A program made the position numbers and the translations under genes. Below are positions 53,193 to 62,547 of a stretch of 64,000 nucleotides of DNA, piece by piece. Location of the stretch: assembly GCA_004762155.1 (NCBI GenBank), contig SIHP01000006.1, positions 233,366 to 297,365 on the forward strand, in the 5' to 3' direction. The notes below the pieces were generated by a model, which was given only the letters and a program-made list of their open reading frames with translations, made no database searches and was not told the DNA's origin. Position 1 is the stretch's first letter; every line of letters starts with the position of its first letter. Source of the DNA: Flavobacteriaceae bacterium (GTDB lineage: Bacteria > Bacteroidota > Bacteroidia > Flavobacteriales > Flavobacteriaceae).

Positions 53193-53924
53193 ATGAAAAA
53201 AACAATTATCACAACATTAGTTATCCTTCTTAGTTTTTCTGTTCAATCTCAAAATTGGTGGAACGGTTCTAAAAAGGTAAAAGGAAATGGAAATGTAATC
53301 ACTAAAATACGTACTGTTAATAGTTTTAACGAAGTAAGTGTAGGAGGATCTTTTGATGTTAACCTAGTTGATGACAAAGAAGGTCGAATAACTATAAAAG
53401 GTGAAGAAAATTTAATACCATATATAATTACAGAAGTACAAAATGGTAACTTAAAAGTTAAGTTTAAAAAAAATTATAATATTAGAACAACCGAAAAATT
53501 AGTTATTAATATTGGTTTTAAAAACCTGAAAAGTATAAGTTTAGGTGGCTCTGGAAATGTAAGTGTTATGAAAAGAATTTCTACAGAAAAATTATCTTTA
53601 AGTATAGGTGGTTCAGGTAATATAAAAGCAGATGTTAATACTTCTACCATTAAAACTTCTATTGGTGGCTCTGGTAGTATTAAATTAGCTGGTAATACAC
53701 AAAACATGAATTGTTCTATTGCTGGTTCAGGTAATATTAAAGCTTACTCTTTAAAAACAGAAGAACTAAAAGCTAGTATTGCTGGTTCAGGTAATGTACA
53801 AATTAATGTTTCTAATAAAATTAAAGCAAGTGTAGTAGGTTCTGGAAGTATTTACTACAAAGGTTCTCCTGAATTTATTGACACCAAATCTGTAGGTTCT
53901 GGAAATGTGATTAATAAAAATTAA
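53193..53924 (+). CDS. Head-GIN-domain secreted protein (DUF2807)
   Basis: 243 residues with a signal peptide ending SVQSQ. The beta-helix is built from GGSGN(V/I) and AGSGN(I/V) turns repeated about every 20 residues (six visible), the head-GIN pattern of putative auto-transporter adhesins. It may be a surface or periplasmic scaffold; the role is unknown. It is separated from the DUF4097 gene by the antisense YhhN gene. Confidence 0.87.
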   Translation: MKKTIITTLVILLSFSVQSQNWWNGSKKVKGNGNVITKIRTVNSFNEVSVGGSFDVNLVDDKEGRITIKGEENLIPYIITEVQNGNLKVKFKKNYNIRTTEKLVINIGFKNLKSISLGGSGNVSVMKRISTEKLSLSIGGSGNIKADVNTSTIKTSIGGSGSIKLAGNTQNMNCSIAGSGNIKAYSLKTEELKASIAGSGNVQINVSNKIKASVVGSGSIYYKGSPEFIDTKSVGSGNVINKN

Positions 53925-54127
53925 TAATAAAATAACATTCACTTTATATTACAAATAAAGATTTAATAATTTACTAGATCTTTATTTGTTTTTTTTCAAA
54001 AACAAATAAAATAAACAGGTTATAAATTACATTTTTCTCTTTTTTTTATTTTTTAGTTCAACACTTTCTTTTTAAATTTAACCTCGTTGAGAAAACTAAA
54101 TCACATAGATTTTATAAAAATAAAAAA
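53925..54127. other. Spacer before fahA
   Basis: AT-rich spacer of 203 bases with an imperfect hairpin (TAAAGATTTAATAA...AGATCTTTATTTG near 53956-53990) that may terminate the head-GIN gene. No open frame seen. Confidence 0.4.
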
Positions 54128-55417
54128 ATGAAAATAACAGCAAATAATCCAAATAGAAAATCTTGGTTAAAAATTACACCAAACTCAGATTTCCCTATCC
54201 AAAACATTCCTTTTGGAGTATTTTTAACTCGTGATGATATAATTACAATTGGTACACGTATAGGTGATTACGCCATTGATTTAGGAGCATTACATCAACT
54301 AGGATATTTTGATGGAATTCCTTTAACTGATGATATTTTTTTACAAGACACATTAAATGATTTTATTGCAGATGGACGTAAAACATGGCGTTTAGTTCGT
54401 AATAGAATTGCTGATATTTTTGATGTTACTAATGGTCAACTAAGAGATAGCGCTGAACATAAGGATAAAATAATTTTTAGAATGGAAGAAGTAGAAATGC
54501 TTTTACCTGTTAGTGTTGGTGATTATACCGATTTTTATGCTAGTAAAGAACACGCCACAAATGTAGGTTCTTTGTTTAGAGATCCAGAAAATGCGTTATT
54601 GCCAAACTGGTTACATATTCCAATTGGTTATCATGGAAGAAGTTCTTCTATTGTTCCTTCTGGAACTCCTATAAGAAGACCAATTGGACAAACAAAACCT
54701 GCAGAAGGCACAAATACACCTGGTTTTGGTCCATCTAAAGCATTAGACTTTGAACTCGAAATGGCTTTTATAACTACAGTTGCTAATGATTTAGGTGATA
54801 GAATTCCTATTGAAGAAGCTGAAGATTCTATTTTTGGTTTGGTTTTATTTAATGATTGGTCTGCAAGAGACATTCAAGCATGGGAATATGTTCCTTTAGG
54901 TCCTTTTTTAGGAAAAAACTTTGCTTCAACAATTTCGCCTTGGATTGTAACATTAGACGCTTTAGAACCTTTTAGAGTTAACAACCCTAAACAAGAACCT
55001 AAACCTTTACCTTATTTACAACAAGCAGGCAAACATAGTTTTGATATTAATTTACAAATGGCTATAATGCCAGAAGATAAAGAAGAAACTGTTGTTTGTA
55101 ATTCTAATTTTAAATATATGTATTGGACCATGGCGCAACAATTAGCACATCATACAGTAAATGGTTGCCCTATTGAATCTGGAGATATGATGGGAAGTGG
55201 TACAATATCTGGTCCAACAAAAGATAGTTTTGGTTCTATGCTAGAATTAACATGGCGAGGACAAAACCCTTTAAAATTAAACGATGGTGGAGAACGTAAA
55301 TTTATAGATGATAATGATACTATAATTATGCGTGGTTACGCTAAAAATGATGAGATACGTATTGGTTTTGGAGAATGTATTGGTAAGATATTACCTGCTA
55401 CAGAATTTAAAAAATAA
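54128..55417 (+). CDS. fahA: Fumarylacetoacetase
   Basis: 429 residues. It hydrolyses 4-fumarylacetoacetate to fumarate and acetoacetate, ending tyrosine catabolism. The conserved metal-site region DFYASKEHATNVG, GYHGRSSSIVPSGTPIRRP, LDFELEMAF and FNDWSARDIQAWEYVPLGPFLGKNF are all present, as is GDMMGSGTISGP. The length is normal. It stands alone with its own leader. Confidence 0.96.
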   Translation: MKITANNPNRKSWLKITPNSDFPIQNIPFGVFLTRDDIITIGTRIGDYAIDLGALHQLGYFDGIPLTDDIFLQDTLNDFIADGRKTWRLVRNRIADIFDVTNGQLRDSAEHKDKIIFRMEEVEMLLPVSVGDYTDFYASKEHATNVGSLFRDPENALLPNWLHIPIGYHGRSSSIVPSGTPIRRPIGQTKPAEGTNTPGFGPSKALDFELEMAFITTVANDLGDRIPIEEAEDSIFGLVLFNDWSARDIQAWEYVPLGPFLGKNFASTISPWIVTLDALEPFRVNNPKQEPKPLPYLQQAGKHSFDINLQMAIMPEDKEETVVCNSNFKYMYWTMAQQLAHHTVNGCPIESGDMMGSGTISGPTKDSFGSMLELTWRGQNPLKLNDGGERKFIDDNDTIIMRGYAKNDEIRIGFGECIGKILPATEFKK

Positions 55418-55542
55418 TATTCTCAATTATTTATATTAAATATTTTAAATCTCATAACTTTTAATTAGTTATGAGGTTTTTAATTTGTTTCTTTTATCTA
55501 TTTTTTAAATAAGAAGATAAACAATCATTTAGTTAAAAACCT

Positions 55543-55550
55543 TAGATTTG
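55543..55550 (+). promoter_or_regulatory. -7 box before ybaB
   Basis: TAGATTTG matches TAnnTTTG and lies 24 bases before the ybaB ATG. No TTTG is visible at the matching -33 position. Confidence 0.4.
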
Positions 55551-55574
55551 CCTTCAAACTAAAAAAATAAAAAT

Positions 55575-55898
55575 ATGTTTGGAGATTTATCAGGAATGAT
55601 GGATAAGCTTAAACAAGCAAAACAAGAAGTTGAAGAAACAAAAAAACGTTTAAATACTGTTTTAATAGATGAAAACAGTAACGATAATAAACTTAAAGTT
55701 ACACTTACAGCAAACAGAGACATTAAAGCTATTTCAATAGACGATAGTTTACTTAACGATGCTGAAGAGCTAGAAGATTACTTAATTCTTACCTTAAACA
55801 AAGCTTTAAAAAGGGCTGGAGAAATTAACGAACAAGAAATGGCTGCTGCTGCTAAAAACGGTATGCCAAATATTCCAGGAATGGATTTATTTAAATAA
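55575..55898 (+). CDS. YbaB/EbfC nucleoid-associated protein
   Basis: 107 residues: an N-terminal long helix ([19 protein letters not shown]), a beta hairpin ([16 protein letters not shown]) and a C-terminal helix, ending in MPNIPGMD. YbaB-family dimers bind DNA in a tweezer-like manner. It is often encoded by dnaX-recR in proteobacteria; here it leads two small membrane-protein genes with gaps of a few bases. Confidence 0.9.
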   Translation: MFGDLSGMMDKLKQAKQEVEETKKRLNTVLIDENSNDNKLKVTLTANRDIKAISIDDSLLNDAEELEDYLILTLNKALKRAGEINEQEMAAAAKNGMPNIPGMDLFK

Positions 55899-55903
55899 AA
55901 ACT

Positions 55904-56188
55904 ATGCTTTTAAGTTTAGAAGATTATATGTTGCCTTGCATTAATAAAAAACTATTTGGAATGGATTGTTTTGGATGTGGAATGCAACGTTCTATTATTT
56001 TATTACTAAAAGGTGATTTTTTTGCAGCTTTTAAAATGTATCCTGCAATATATTCTTTATTATTTTTAGTGATTTTTATCTTTTTAAACTTAAAATTTAA
56101 TTTTAAAAACTCTACTCTTATAATCCGTTTATTATTTGCCATCAATTTAATATTAATCGTTGGCAACTTTATTTTAAAAATACTATAA
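55904..56188 (+). CDS. DUF2752 small membrane protein
   Basis: 94 residues. The CFGCGMQRSIILLLKGDFFAAFKMYP segment is the DUF2752 hallmark (C-x-G-CGxxRS), followed by two hydrophobic helices. Function unknown. It lies five bases after ybaB. Confidence 0.87.
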   Translation: MLLSLEDYMLPCINKKLFGMDCFGCGMQRSIILLLKGDFFAAFKMYPAIYSLLFLVIFIFLNLKFNFKNSTLIIRLLFAINLILIVGNFILKIL

Positions 56189-56191
56189 TTT

Positions 56192-56515
56192 ATGTTTCAA
56201 GAAAAATTACAATACGAAGTCTTAATTTTTATTTTAGCAATCGTAGGTTTGCCTTTATGCTGTTGTACTGGAATTGGTTTTATTCCTTCAGGAATAGCTT
56301 TTATACTTGCGAATTCTGAATTAAAGAAATGTTATATAGGTGATGTTAAATATAGTAATCAAGACAATATATATACTGGTAAAATAATTGCTTTAATTGT
56401 TTTAATTATAAACGTTTTATATTTAGTCTATACTATATATAGCATTTATACCATTGGTTGGAATGAGTTGATGGAACAATCTAGAATAATGATGGAACAA
56501 TACGAAAATCAATAA
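56192..56515 (+). CDS. CCC-motif membrane protein
   Basis: 107 residues with two membrane helices; the first contains LPLCCCTGIGFIPSGIAFILA, the CCC motif. Proteins with this motif regularly follow DUF2752 genes in Flavobacteriia; function unknown. It begins three bases after the DUF2752 stop, so the three genes form one unit. Confidence 0.85.
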   Translation: MFQEKLQYEVLIFILAIVGLPLCCCTGIGFIPSGIAFILANSELKKCYIGDVKYSNQDNIYTGKIIALIVLIINVLYLVYTIYSIYTIGWNELMEQSRIMMEQYENQ

Positions 56516-56519
56516 AATA

Positions 56520-56552
56520 AAAAAGGAGCAATTTTAAATTGCTCCTTTTTTA
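56520..56552. terminator. Bidirectional terminator between the CCC-motif gene and rocD
   Basis: AAAAAGGAGCAATTT and AAATTGCTCCTTTTTT form a 14-bp stem with T runs both ways between converging genes. Confidence 0.87.
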
Positions 56553-56553
56553 T

Positions 56554-57798
56554 TTATACACTGTATTCAATTATTGTTTTCTTTATTATAGAAATACAAT
56601 CGTGTAATTGTTCTTTATTCATTACCAAAGGAGGTGCAAAACGAATAATATTTCCATGAGTTGGTTTTGCTAACAATCCGTTATCACGAAGTTTTAAACA
56701 AATATTCCAAGCTGTTTCGCTTTCTTCATTATCATTAATAACAATTGCATTTAACAAGCCTTTACCTCTAACCAATGTTATTAAATCATTTGTTTTAGCA
56801 AACTCCGTTAACTCGCTTCTAAAAATCTGACCTAATTTTTCAGAGTTTTCTGCTAATTTTTCGTCAACTACTACTTCTAAAGCTGCAATAGCTACTGCAG
56901 AAGCTATTGGATTACCTCCATAAGTAGACCCGTGATTTCCTGGATGAATAACATTCATAATAGCATCATTTGCTAAAACGGCAGATACTGGGTAAGCTCC
57001 ACCTGATAATGCTTTTCCTAAGATTAAAACATCTGGCTTTACATTTTCATGATCTACAGCTAATAAACGACCTGTACGAGCAATACCTGTTTGTACTTCA
57101 TCAGCAATAAATAAAACATTATGTTTTTTACACAAAGCCTTTGCTGTAGCTAAATACCCTTCAGAAGGAACATAAACTCCAGCTTCACCTTGTATTGGCT
57201 CAACTAAAAATCCTGCTACATTTTTGTTACGCTCTAAAGCTTCTTCTAAAGCTTTTAAATTATCATATTCTATTTTAATAAATCCGTTTGTATATGGACC
57301 AAAATTTTTACGTGCTACAGGATCATTAGAAAAAGAGATAATAGTAGTTGTTCTACCATGAAAATTGTTTTCACAAACAATTATTTCTGCTTTATTCTCT
57401 TCTATTCCTTTTACTTCATAAGCCCATTTTCTACAAATTTTTAAAGCAGTTTCTACAGCTTCTGCTCCAGTATTCATTGGTAATAATTTATCAAAACCAA
57501 AAAACTCAGTTGCAAACTTCTCATACCTTCCTAACATGTCATTATAAAATGCTCTTGAAGTTAATGATAATGTTTTTGCTTGTTGCGTCATTGCATCCAC
57601 AATTTTAGGATGACAATGTCCTTGATTTACTGCCGAATATGCCGATAAAAAATCATAATATTTTTTTCCTTCAACATCCCACACATAAACACCTTCTCCT
57701 TTACTTAAAACCACAGGAAGTGGATGGTAATTATGTGCTCCGTACTTGTTTTCTAAATCTATCGCTTGTTGCGAAGTTAATTGGTCTAAAACAGCCAT
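56554..57798 (-). CDS. rocD: Ornithine-oxo-acid transaminase
   Basis: 414 residues from ATG 57798; an upstream in-frame start at 57831 would add a hydrophobic stretch not seen in the family. PLP-dependent class III aminotransferase: [46 protein letters not shown] and the Schiff-base Lys in [17 protein letters not shown]. It converts ornithine and 2-oxoglutarate to glutamate semialdehyde and glutamate. Confidence 0.95.
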   Translation of the reverse strand: MAVLDQLTSQQAIDLENKYGAHNYHPLPVVLSKGEGVYVWDVEGKKYYDFLSAYSAVNQGHCHPKIVDAMTQQAKTLSLTSRAFYNDMLGRYEKFATEFFGFDKLLPMNTGAEAVETALKICRKWAYEVKGIEENKAEIIVCENNFHGRTTTIISFSNDPVARKNFGPYTNGFIKIEYDNLKALEEALERNKNVAGFLVEPIQGEAGVYVPSEGYLATAKALCKKHNVLFIADEVQTGIARTGRLLAVDHENVKPDVLILGKALSGGAYPVSAVLANDAIMNVIHPGNHGSTYGGNPIASAVAIAALEVVVDEKLAENSEKLGQIFRSELTEFAKTNDLITLVRGKGLLNAIVINDNEESETAWNICLKLRDNGLLAKPTHGNIIRFAPPLVMNKEQLHDCISIIKKTIIEYSV

Positions 57799-57834
57799 TT
57801 TGTAATACTTTATAATTAAAAAAATAACCATTCC

Positions 57835-57910
57835 TACTCTACCTTTATCCTTCCGAAGAATCGAAAATTCAGCGTGGGAGAGAAATCATCCTTGAGGACT
57901 GCAATTTATT
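57835..57910. repeat. GC-richer insertion-like patch upstream of rocD
   Basis: This 75-base piece (CTTCCGAAGAATCG, CAGCGTGGGAGAG, CCTTGAGGACTGC) differs sharply in composition from the AT-rich spacers and contains the small dyad CTTC/GAAG. It encodes nothing convincing. It looks like an interspersed repeat or remnant of one. Confidence 0.4.
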
Positions 57911-58053
57911 AAATATATAGCATCCTTAAAAACATTTGATACTTCTTTTTAATTTCATTTAAAATATTCTTTTCTTAAAAAAAACTTAAAACTATTAGTG
58001 ACTTGTTAAAGTTTATCGTGTCAAATAGTATATAATCGAAAAATCGAATAACT

Positions 58054-59208
58054 ATGGATGAAATATTACAAGTGTATAACAATTTAACAGGCTCTTTTGG
58101 AAAGCCAATTGGAGCAATTATCATCATAATCATCGGATGGTTTGTTGCTGGTTTAATAAAAAAACTAATAAAAAAAGTAATTTCTAAAGCAGGTATAGAC
58201 AACCCTACAAACACTAAAAAAGTTAGTTTGGGAGATCTTATTGCTAAACTTGTTTATTATTTAATTATGATTTTTGTTTTTATGTTAGCCTTAGATAAAT
58301 TAGGCTTAACAAGTGTTTTAGAACCCGTAAAAGAATTATTAAATGGCTTTACCGATTTTATACCAAATATTGTTGGTGCTGGTTTAGTAGGTTATATTGG
58401 CTACATGTTAGCTACAATAGTCTCTGAATTAGTTGGGTTATCTGGAGATACAATTAAAAAATTCGCACCAAAACTGCAACTTCCAGAAAATATTAATATT
58501 GTAGACATTCTTAAAAAAGTTGTTTTTATATTCATCTTTATTCCATTATTAATTTCTGCATTAAATATTTTAAATATCAATTCTATTTCTGAACCTGCTA
58601 CAGATATGCTACAAAGCTTTTTTGAAGCTATTCCTAAAGTGTTGGTTGCTTCTTTAATTATGATTGTAACCGTAATTGGTGGACGTTTTTTAACTGGTCT
58701 TTTAAAAGAATTATTAAATAGTTTAAATTTAAACGAAGTATTAAATAAAGCTGGTTTAACTTCTTTGGTTGGTAAAACTAATATTGAAAGCTTAATAGCT
58801 AATATTGCTTATGCTTTTATTGTTTTATTTGGATTAATGACAGCTATTGATAAATTAGAATTTACAAAACTTTCTGAAATAATGAATACCATTGTTGAAT
58901 TAGGTGGTAACGTATTATTTGGATTGGTAATTTTAGCGATTGGTAATTGGATTGCTAATGTAGCTTCTAAAAACTTCTTAAAATCTGATGATAATATTTT
59001 TGTTGGTAATATTATAAAGGTAGCCGTTTTAGCTATATTTTTAGCAATAGGTTTACGTAGAATGGGTATTGCAGACGATATTATTAACCTTGCCTTTGGT
59101 ATTACTTTAGGTGCTGTTGCATTAACGGTAGTATTATCTTTTGGATTAGGTGGTCGTGAAGCTGCTGGTAAACAAATGGCAAAAATCTTAGAGAAATTTA
59201 ACAAATAA
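58054..59208 (+). CDS. CmpX-like mechanosensitive channel family protein (TM-helix repeats)
   Basis: 384 residues with at least five membrane helices in repeats of the PF05552 type (IIIIIIGWFVAGLIKKLIKK; IVGAGLVGYIGYMLATIV; LIMIVTVIGGRFLTGLLKEL; GLVILAIGNWIANVASK). It ends with the conserved FGLGGREAAGKQMAKILEKF. Annotated relatives are called small-conductance mechanosensitive channel or CmpX; a canonical MscS beta domain is absent. Monocistronic, ending at a strong terminator. Confidence 0.88.
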   Translation: MDEILQVYNNLTGSFGKPIGAIIIIIIGWFVAGLIKKLIKKVISKAGIDNPTNTKKVSLGDLIAKLVYYLIMIFVFMLALDKLGLTSVLEPVKELLNGFTDFIPNIVGAGLVGYIGYMLATIVSELVGLSGDTIKKFAPKLQLPENINIVDILKKVVFIFIFIPLLISALNILNINSISEPATDMLQSFFEAIPKVLVASLIMIVTVIGGRFLTGLLKELLNSLNLNEVLNKAGLTSLVGKTNIESLIANIAYAFIVLFGLMTAIDKLEFTKLSEIMNTIVELGGNVLFGLVILAIGNWIANVASKNFLKSDDNIFVGNIIKVAVLAIFLAIGLRRMGIADDIINLAFGITLGAVALTVVLSFGLGGREAAGKQMAKILEKFNK

Positions 59209-59231
59209 TAATTCCCCCTTCACGCTCATTT

Positions 59232-59258
59232 AAAAAGCACCTTTTTGGTGCTTTTTTT
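59232..59258 (+). terminator. Terminator of the CmpX-like gene
   Basis: AAAAAGCACC-TTTT-GGTGCTTTTTTT: a 10-bp stem with seven T, just before the end of the converging gene at 59257. Confidence 0.87.
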
Positions 59259-59640
59259 ATTTATCATTTTTAAAAAGAAACAATAACTCTTGTCTTTTTA
59301 ACGCTCTAATAATAGCATTTTTATCCATTTGCATCCAACCAAAAATTTTTAACATACTAACTGATACTAGAAAAATAATAGCACCACTCGCCCACTTAAT
59401 CAACTCTTTTAATTCATTTTCATTAGTTTTAAAAAAATTAACCACACAATAAATAAAAAAACCAAAGAAAATAATGGTCATTAAATTCATTAAATACATC
59501 AGCCATTTATTTTTTCCTTTAAAGATTCCTAGAATCATTTCAAGCATATTTTGCTCATCCAAATCTTCATAAAATTTTGCTTCTTCTTTTGTTAAGGTTT
59601 CTTTTATCAATTTATCTATTTCCTCTATATCATTTCTCAT
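59257..59640 (-). CDS. Small membrane protein paired with an ECF sigma factor
   Basis: 127 residues: an acidic helical N-terminus (1-45) and two membrane helices (about 49-70 and 85-103). There is no zinc anti-sigma motif. It overlaps the sigma gene by 11 bases, so it may act as a membrane-bound regulator of that sigma factor. Family not recognised. Confidence 0.7.
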   Translation of the reverse strand: MRNDIEEIDKLIKETLTKEEAKFYEDLDEQNMLEMILGIFKGKNKWLMYLMNLMTIIFFGFFIYCVVNFFKTNENELKELIKWASGAIIFLVSVSMLKIFGWMQMDKNAIIRALKRQELLFLFKNDK

Positions 59641-60184
59641 TATTTCTATTTTTTAATGTTTTTTTTAATTTTTCTCTTGCATGAAAAAGTCTCGATTTAA
59701 CCGTTCCACAAGATATTTTTAAGAACTCGCTTATTTCTTTTAAGGAATAATCTTCTAGATAAAAAAGCGTAATTATTGTTTTTTGATTATCTGATAATTT
59801 TGCTATTTCTTTTTTTAACAAATCATTCATTTTTGATCTATCATCCTTTTCTGTTTGCTCAATATTTTCAAAAACATGTTCATTTTTGTACTTATCTATA
59901 TTATGCTTTCTTCTTTTACTGCTCCTTAACCAGTCTATTGCTTTTCTATTTACAATACTAATTGCCCAACTCTTAAACTTATCTGGTTCTTTTAAATCAT
60001 CTAGCTTTTTTAATATAACCGCCCAACTTTCCTGAGCAATATCTTTAGATATAGTTGCATCTTTTACATACCAATTAGCAAGCTTACAAAATTGAACATG
60101 CCACCTTTCTACCAAAAAAGGAAATGCTTTTTTATTTCCTGATTGATATTCAATAATTAAATCTGTATCAGATAAATTTTTCAA
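59630..60184 (-). CDS. ECF-type RNA polymerase sigma factor
   Basis: 184 residues. Region 2 contains WYVKDATISKDIAQESWAVILKKLDDLKEPDKFKSWAISIVNRKAIDWLR, and region 4 contains NQKTIITLFYLEDYSLKEISEFLKISCGTVKSRLFHAREKLK. It is co-transcribed with the two-helix protein that overlaps it and divergent from rlmD. Its targets are unknown. Confidence 0.92.
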   Translation of the reverse strand: MKNLSDTDLIIEYQSGNKKAFPFLVERWHVQFCKLANWYVKDATISKDIAQESWAVILKKLDDLKEPDKFKSWAISIVNRKAIDWLRSSKRRKHNIDKYKNEHVFENIEQTEKDDRSKMNDLLKKEIAKLSDNQKTIITLFYLEDYSLKEISEFLKISCGTVKSRLFHAREKLKKTLKNRNNEK

Positions 60185-60306
60185 GTTTTTCTAAATTAAC
60201 TTCAATATATAGACGCCTATTTTTATAAAAGGTTCATTTTTATTTAAAAGTACGCTTATAAATTTCAAATAATATTTTTTTTGTGTTCTTTAAAGATATC
60301 TTTTCC

Positions 60307-60314
60307 TAATTTTG
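60307..60314 (+). promoter_or_regulatory. -7 box of rlmD
   Basis: TAATTTTG matches TAnnTTTG and lies 18 bases before the ATG at 60333. A TTTG occurs 23 bases upstream of it, a somewhat long spacing. Confidence 0.45.
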
Positions 60315-60332
60315 CGTTCTAAATTATAATGA

Positions 60333-61784
60333 ATGCCACGTAGAGAACGTAACAAGTTTGTAAAAAGAGGAGAAGTTTTAGAGCTTAAAATAGAAGATTA
60401 CGCCTTTGGCGGAAAAGGAATTGCTCGTATAAGAAACGAACATGGAGAATTCGTTGTTTTTGTACCTAATACTTTACCAGGACAATTGGTAAAAGCACAG
60501 GTTAAAAAAACAAGTAAAAAATACGCTGAATGTAAACTATTTGAAGTTTTAGAGCCATCTGAAGATGAAACTGAAATCTCTTTTCAAGAAATAGCCGGTG
60601 CTCCTTATATTAAACTTCCTGTTGCTAAACAACACGAGTACAAATACGAAAGTACTATGTCATTGTTCAAGCGTATTGGTAAAGTAGAAAACATTGAAGA
60701 TTTATTTGACGAATTTGTAGACTCACCAAATGATTACCATTATAGAAATAAAATGGAATATGGTTTTTCTGCTATTGGTTATAATCACGAGTTAAAAACA
60801 GATGTAGATGAATTTACCTTAGGTTTTAAAAGACGCGGAACTTGGTGGTGTGGTGATAATTTAAATAAAGATAGTGGTTTATTTGACAAGCAATTCGAAG
60901 ATAACTTAATTAAAATCAAAGAATATTGTGAAGCTACTGGTTTAACTCCTTGGCACGGACCAAAAAGAGAAGGTTTCTTTCGTTTTTTTGTAGTACGAAA
61001 ATCATACAAAACAAATCAGTTTTTATTTAATTTAGTTACAACTTCTCCTGATTTACCAAAATTCGATTTAAATAAGTTTGCAAACTTTTTAGTAGGTTTA
61101 TTTGGCGATAGAGTTGCTGGATTTTTACATACTATTAATGATGAAGTTGGTGATAGAACTATTGCAACTACTGGAAGTATAGACTTAATTCATGGAAACG
61201 ATAAAATTGTAGAAGAACTTTTAGGGTTAAATTTTGAAATTAGTATTAAAAGTTTCTTTCAAACAAATCCTAAATGTGCTGAAAAACTATACTCAAAAGT
61301 AGCTGAATATACACTAGAAAACAAAGAAGCTGTAGATAATACTGTTGTTATGGATTTATTTTGCGGTACAGGAACAATAGGACAAATTATTGCATCCAAA
61401 GCTAATAATACTAAAATTGTTGGTGTAGATATTGTAAAATCTGCTATTGAAGATGCAAAAGAAAATGCAAAAAGAAATAATATTAAAGGTTTAGATTTTT
61501 ATGCTGCCGATGTTGGAAAATTTTTAACCGAACATCCTGAGTTTAAAAATAAAATCAGAACGATTATTTTAGATCCTGCTCGTGCAGGTATAGCTCCAAA
61601 AACACTAAATAAAATCATTAATTTAAATGCTGATAGAATGGTATATGTTTCTTGTAATCCTGCAACACAAGCAAGAGATACAGAACAATTAATGGAAGCT
61701 GGTTATGCTATTAAAAAAATAAGCTTAGTAGATCAATTTCCACATACTGCACATATAGAAACAGTTGTTTTATTTGAAAAATAG
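60333..61784 (+). CDS. rlmD: 23S rRNA (uracil-C5)-methyltransferase RlmD
   Basis: 483 residues: a TRAM domain (1-65, LELKIEDYAFGGKGIARI), a central domain, and a C-terminal SAM domain with DLFCGTGTIGQI, ILDPARAG and the catalytic Cys in VYVSCNPATQARD, ending QFPHTAHIETV. The four-Cys Fe-S cluster of E. coli RlmD is not evident. It methylates a uridine of 23S rRNA; RlmD is the most likely subgroup, other RumA-type specificity is possible. Confidence 0.88.
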   Translation: MPRRERNKFVKRGEVLELKIEDYAFGGKGIARIRNEHGEFVVFVPNTLPGQLVKAQVKKTSKKYAECKLFEVLEPSEDETEISFQEIAGAPYIKLPVAKQHEYKYESTMSLFKRIGKVENIEDLFDEFVDSPNDYHYRNKMEYGFSAIGYNHELKTDVDEFTLGFKRRGTWWCGDNLNKDSGLFDKQFEDNLIKIKEYCEATGLTPWHGPKREGFFRFFVVRKSYKTNQFLFNLVTTSPDLPKFDLNKFANFLVGLFGDRVAGFLHTINDEVGDRTIATTGSIDLIHGNDKIVEELLGLNFEISIKSFFQTNPKCAEKLYSKVAEYTLENKEAVDNTVVMDLFCGTGTIGQIIASKANNTKIVGVDIVKSAIEDAKENAKRNNIKGLDFYAADVGKFLTEHPEFKNKIRTIILDPARAGIAPKTLNKIINLNADRMVYVSCNPATQARDTEQLMEAGYAIKKISLVDQFPHTAHIETVVLFEK

Positions 61785-61810
61785 AATAATTTTTAAAATA
61801 ATATTTTAAT

Positions 61811-61852
61811 AAAACGAGTATAAGATTAGCTTCTTATACTCGTTTTATTTTT
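61811..61852 (+). terminator. Terminator of rlmD
   Basis: AAAACGAGTATAAGA and TCTTATACTCGTTTT form a 15-bp stem followed by ATTTTTT. Confidence 0.87.
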
Positions 61853-61953
61853 TATCAACTAATAAACTTTTATTTAAAAACATTTAATTGCAATTAAAAC
61901 AATATAACTTTACTTTTAATAAAGAAAAAGTGTAGTTAATTTAACCTAAGTCT

Positions 61954-62547
61954 ATGAAAAAAAACTTAAAAAAAGGAACTTATTTTTTATCTATTATTTT
62001 TCTTATTTGTTGTGGAACAAATAAAATTGTATGTCAAAATAAAGATATAAATACAGAACCGAATTCAAAATACAAAGAAAGTAGAAAAGCGTATTCAGGA
62101 ACTTTGAATATCCATGAATATAAAGAATTAATAAACAACCTAGAGGCTGAGTTAAAAACTACAATTCCTAATAACAAATCAATTCTTATTAACTTTAACC
62201 AAAAAGCACCTAACTGTATATCTGTTCGATTTAACGAAAAAGATACTAAACAAATGACTAGTAAAAAAATAGAAATTTCATCACGCATGAGTTCTAATAA
62301 CAATGCTATTGATTTCTTTATTTATACAAAAGATTCTTATAATAAAAAGATTTATGAAAAAATGAACAAATTCATATTAGATTCTGGATTTTTCTATAAT
62401 AATGTCTTTACAGAACACCAAAATTGTGCAGGTTTTTTAATAATTAAACCTAATGGACAATTTTATAAATATTATGGAGAAGACTATTATTCTGAAGTTA
62501 AAGCATTCTTCAAAAAAAGTAAAAGACGTATAAAAAATAATCCATAA
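61954..62547 (+). CDS. Exported hypothetical protein
   Basis: 197 residues with a signal sequence ending FLICCGTNK; the Cys pair could make it a lipoprotein, though the lipobox (LIC-C) is not canonical. The mature part is Lys/Asn-rich and mixed alpha/beta; HQNCAGFLIIKPNGQFYKYYGEDYY is the most distinctive segment. No family recognised. It is monocistronic after the rlmD terminator. Confidence 0.65.
   Translation: MKKNLKKGTYFLSIIFLICCGTNKIVCQNKDINTEPNSKYKESRKAYSGTLNIHEYKELINNLEAELKTTIPNNKSILINFNQKAPNCISVRFNEKDTKQMTSKKIEISSRMSSNNNAIDFFIYTKDSYNKKIYEKMNKFILDSGFFYNNVFTEHQNCAGFLIIKPNGQFYKYYGEDYYSEVKAFFKKSKRRIKNNP

Noticed and set aside
53474..53707. Pro-rich minus-strand frame opposite the head-GIN gene
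   Set aside because: It arises from the regular GGSGN repeats read backwards.
60785..61009. Minus-strand frame within rlmD
   Set aside because: Shadow of the methyltransferase central domain; no independent evidence.
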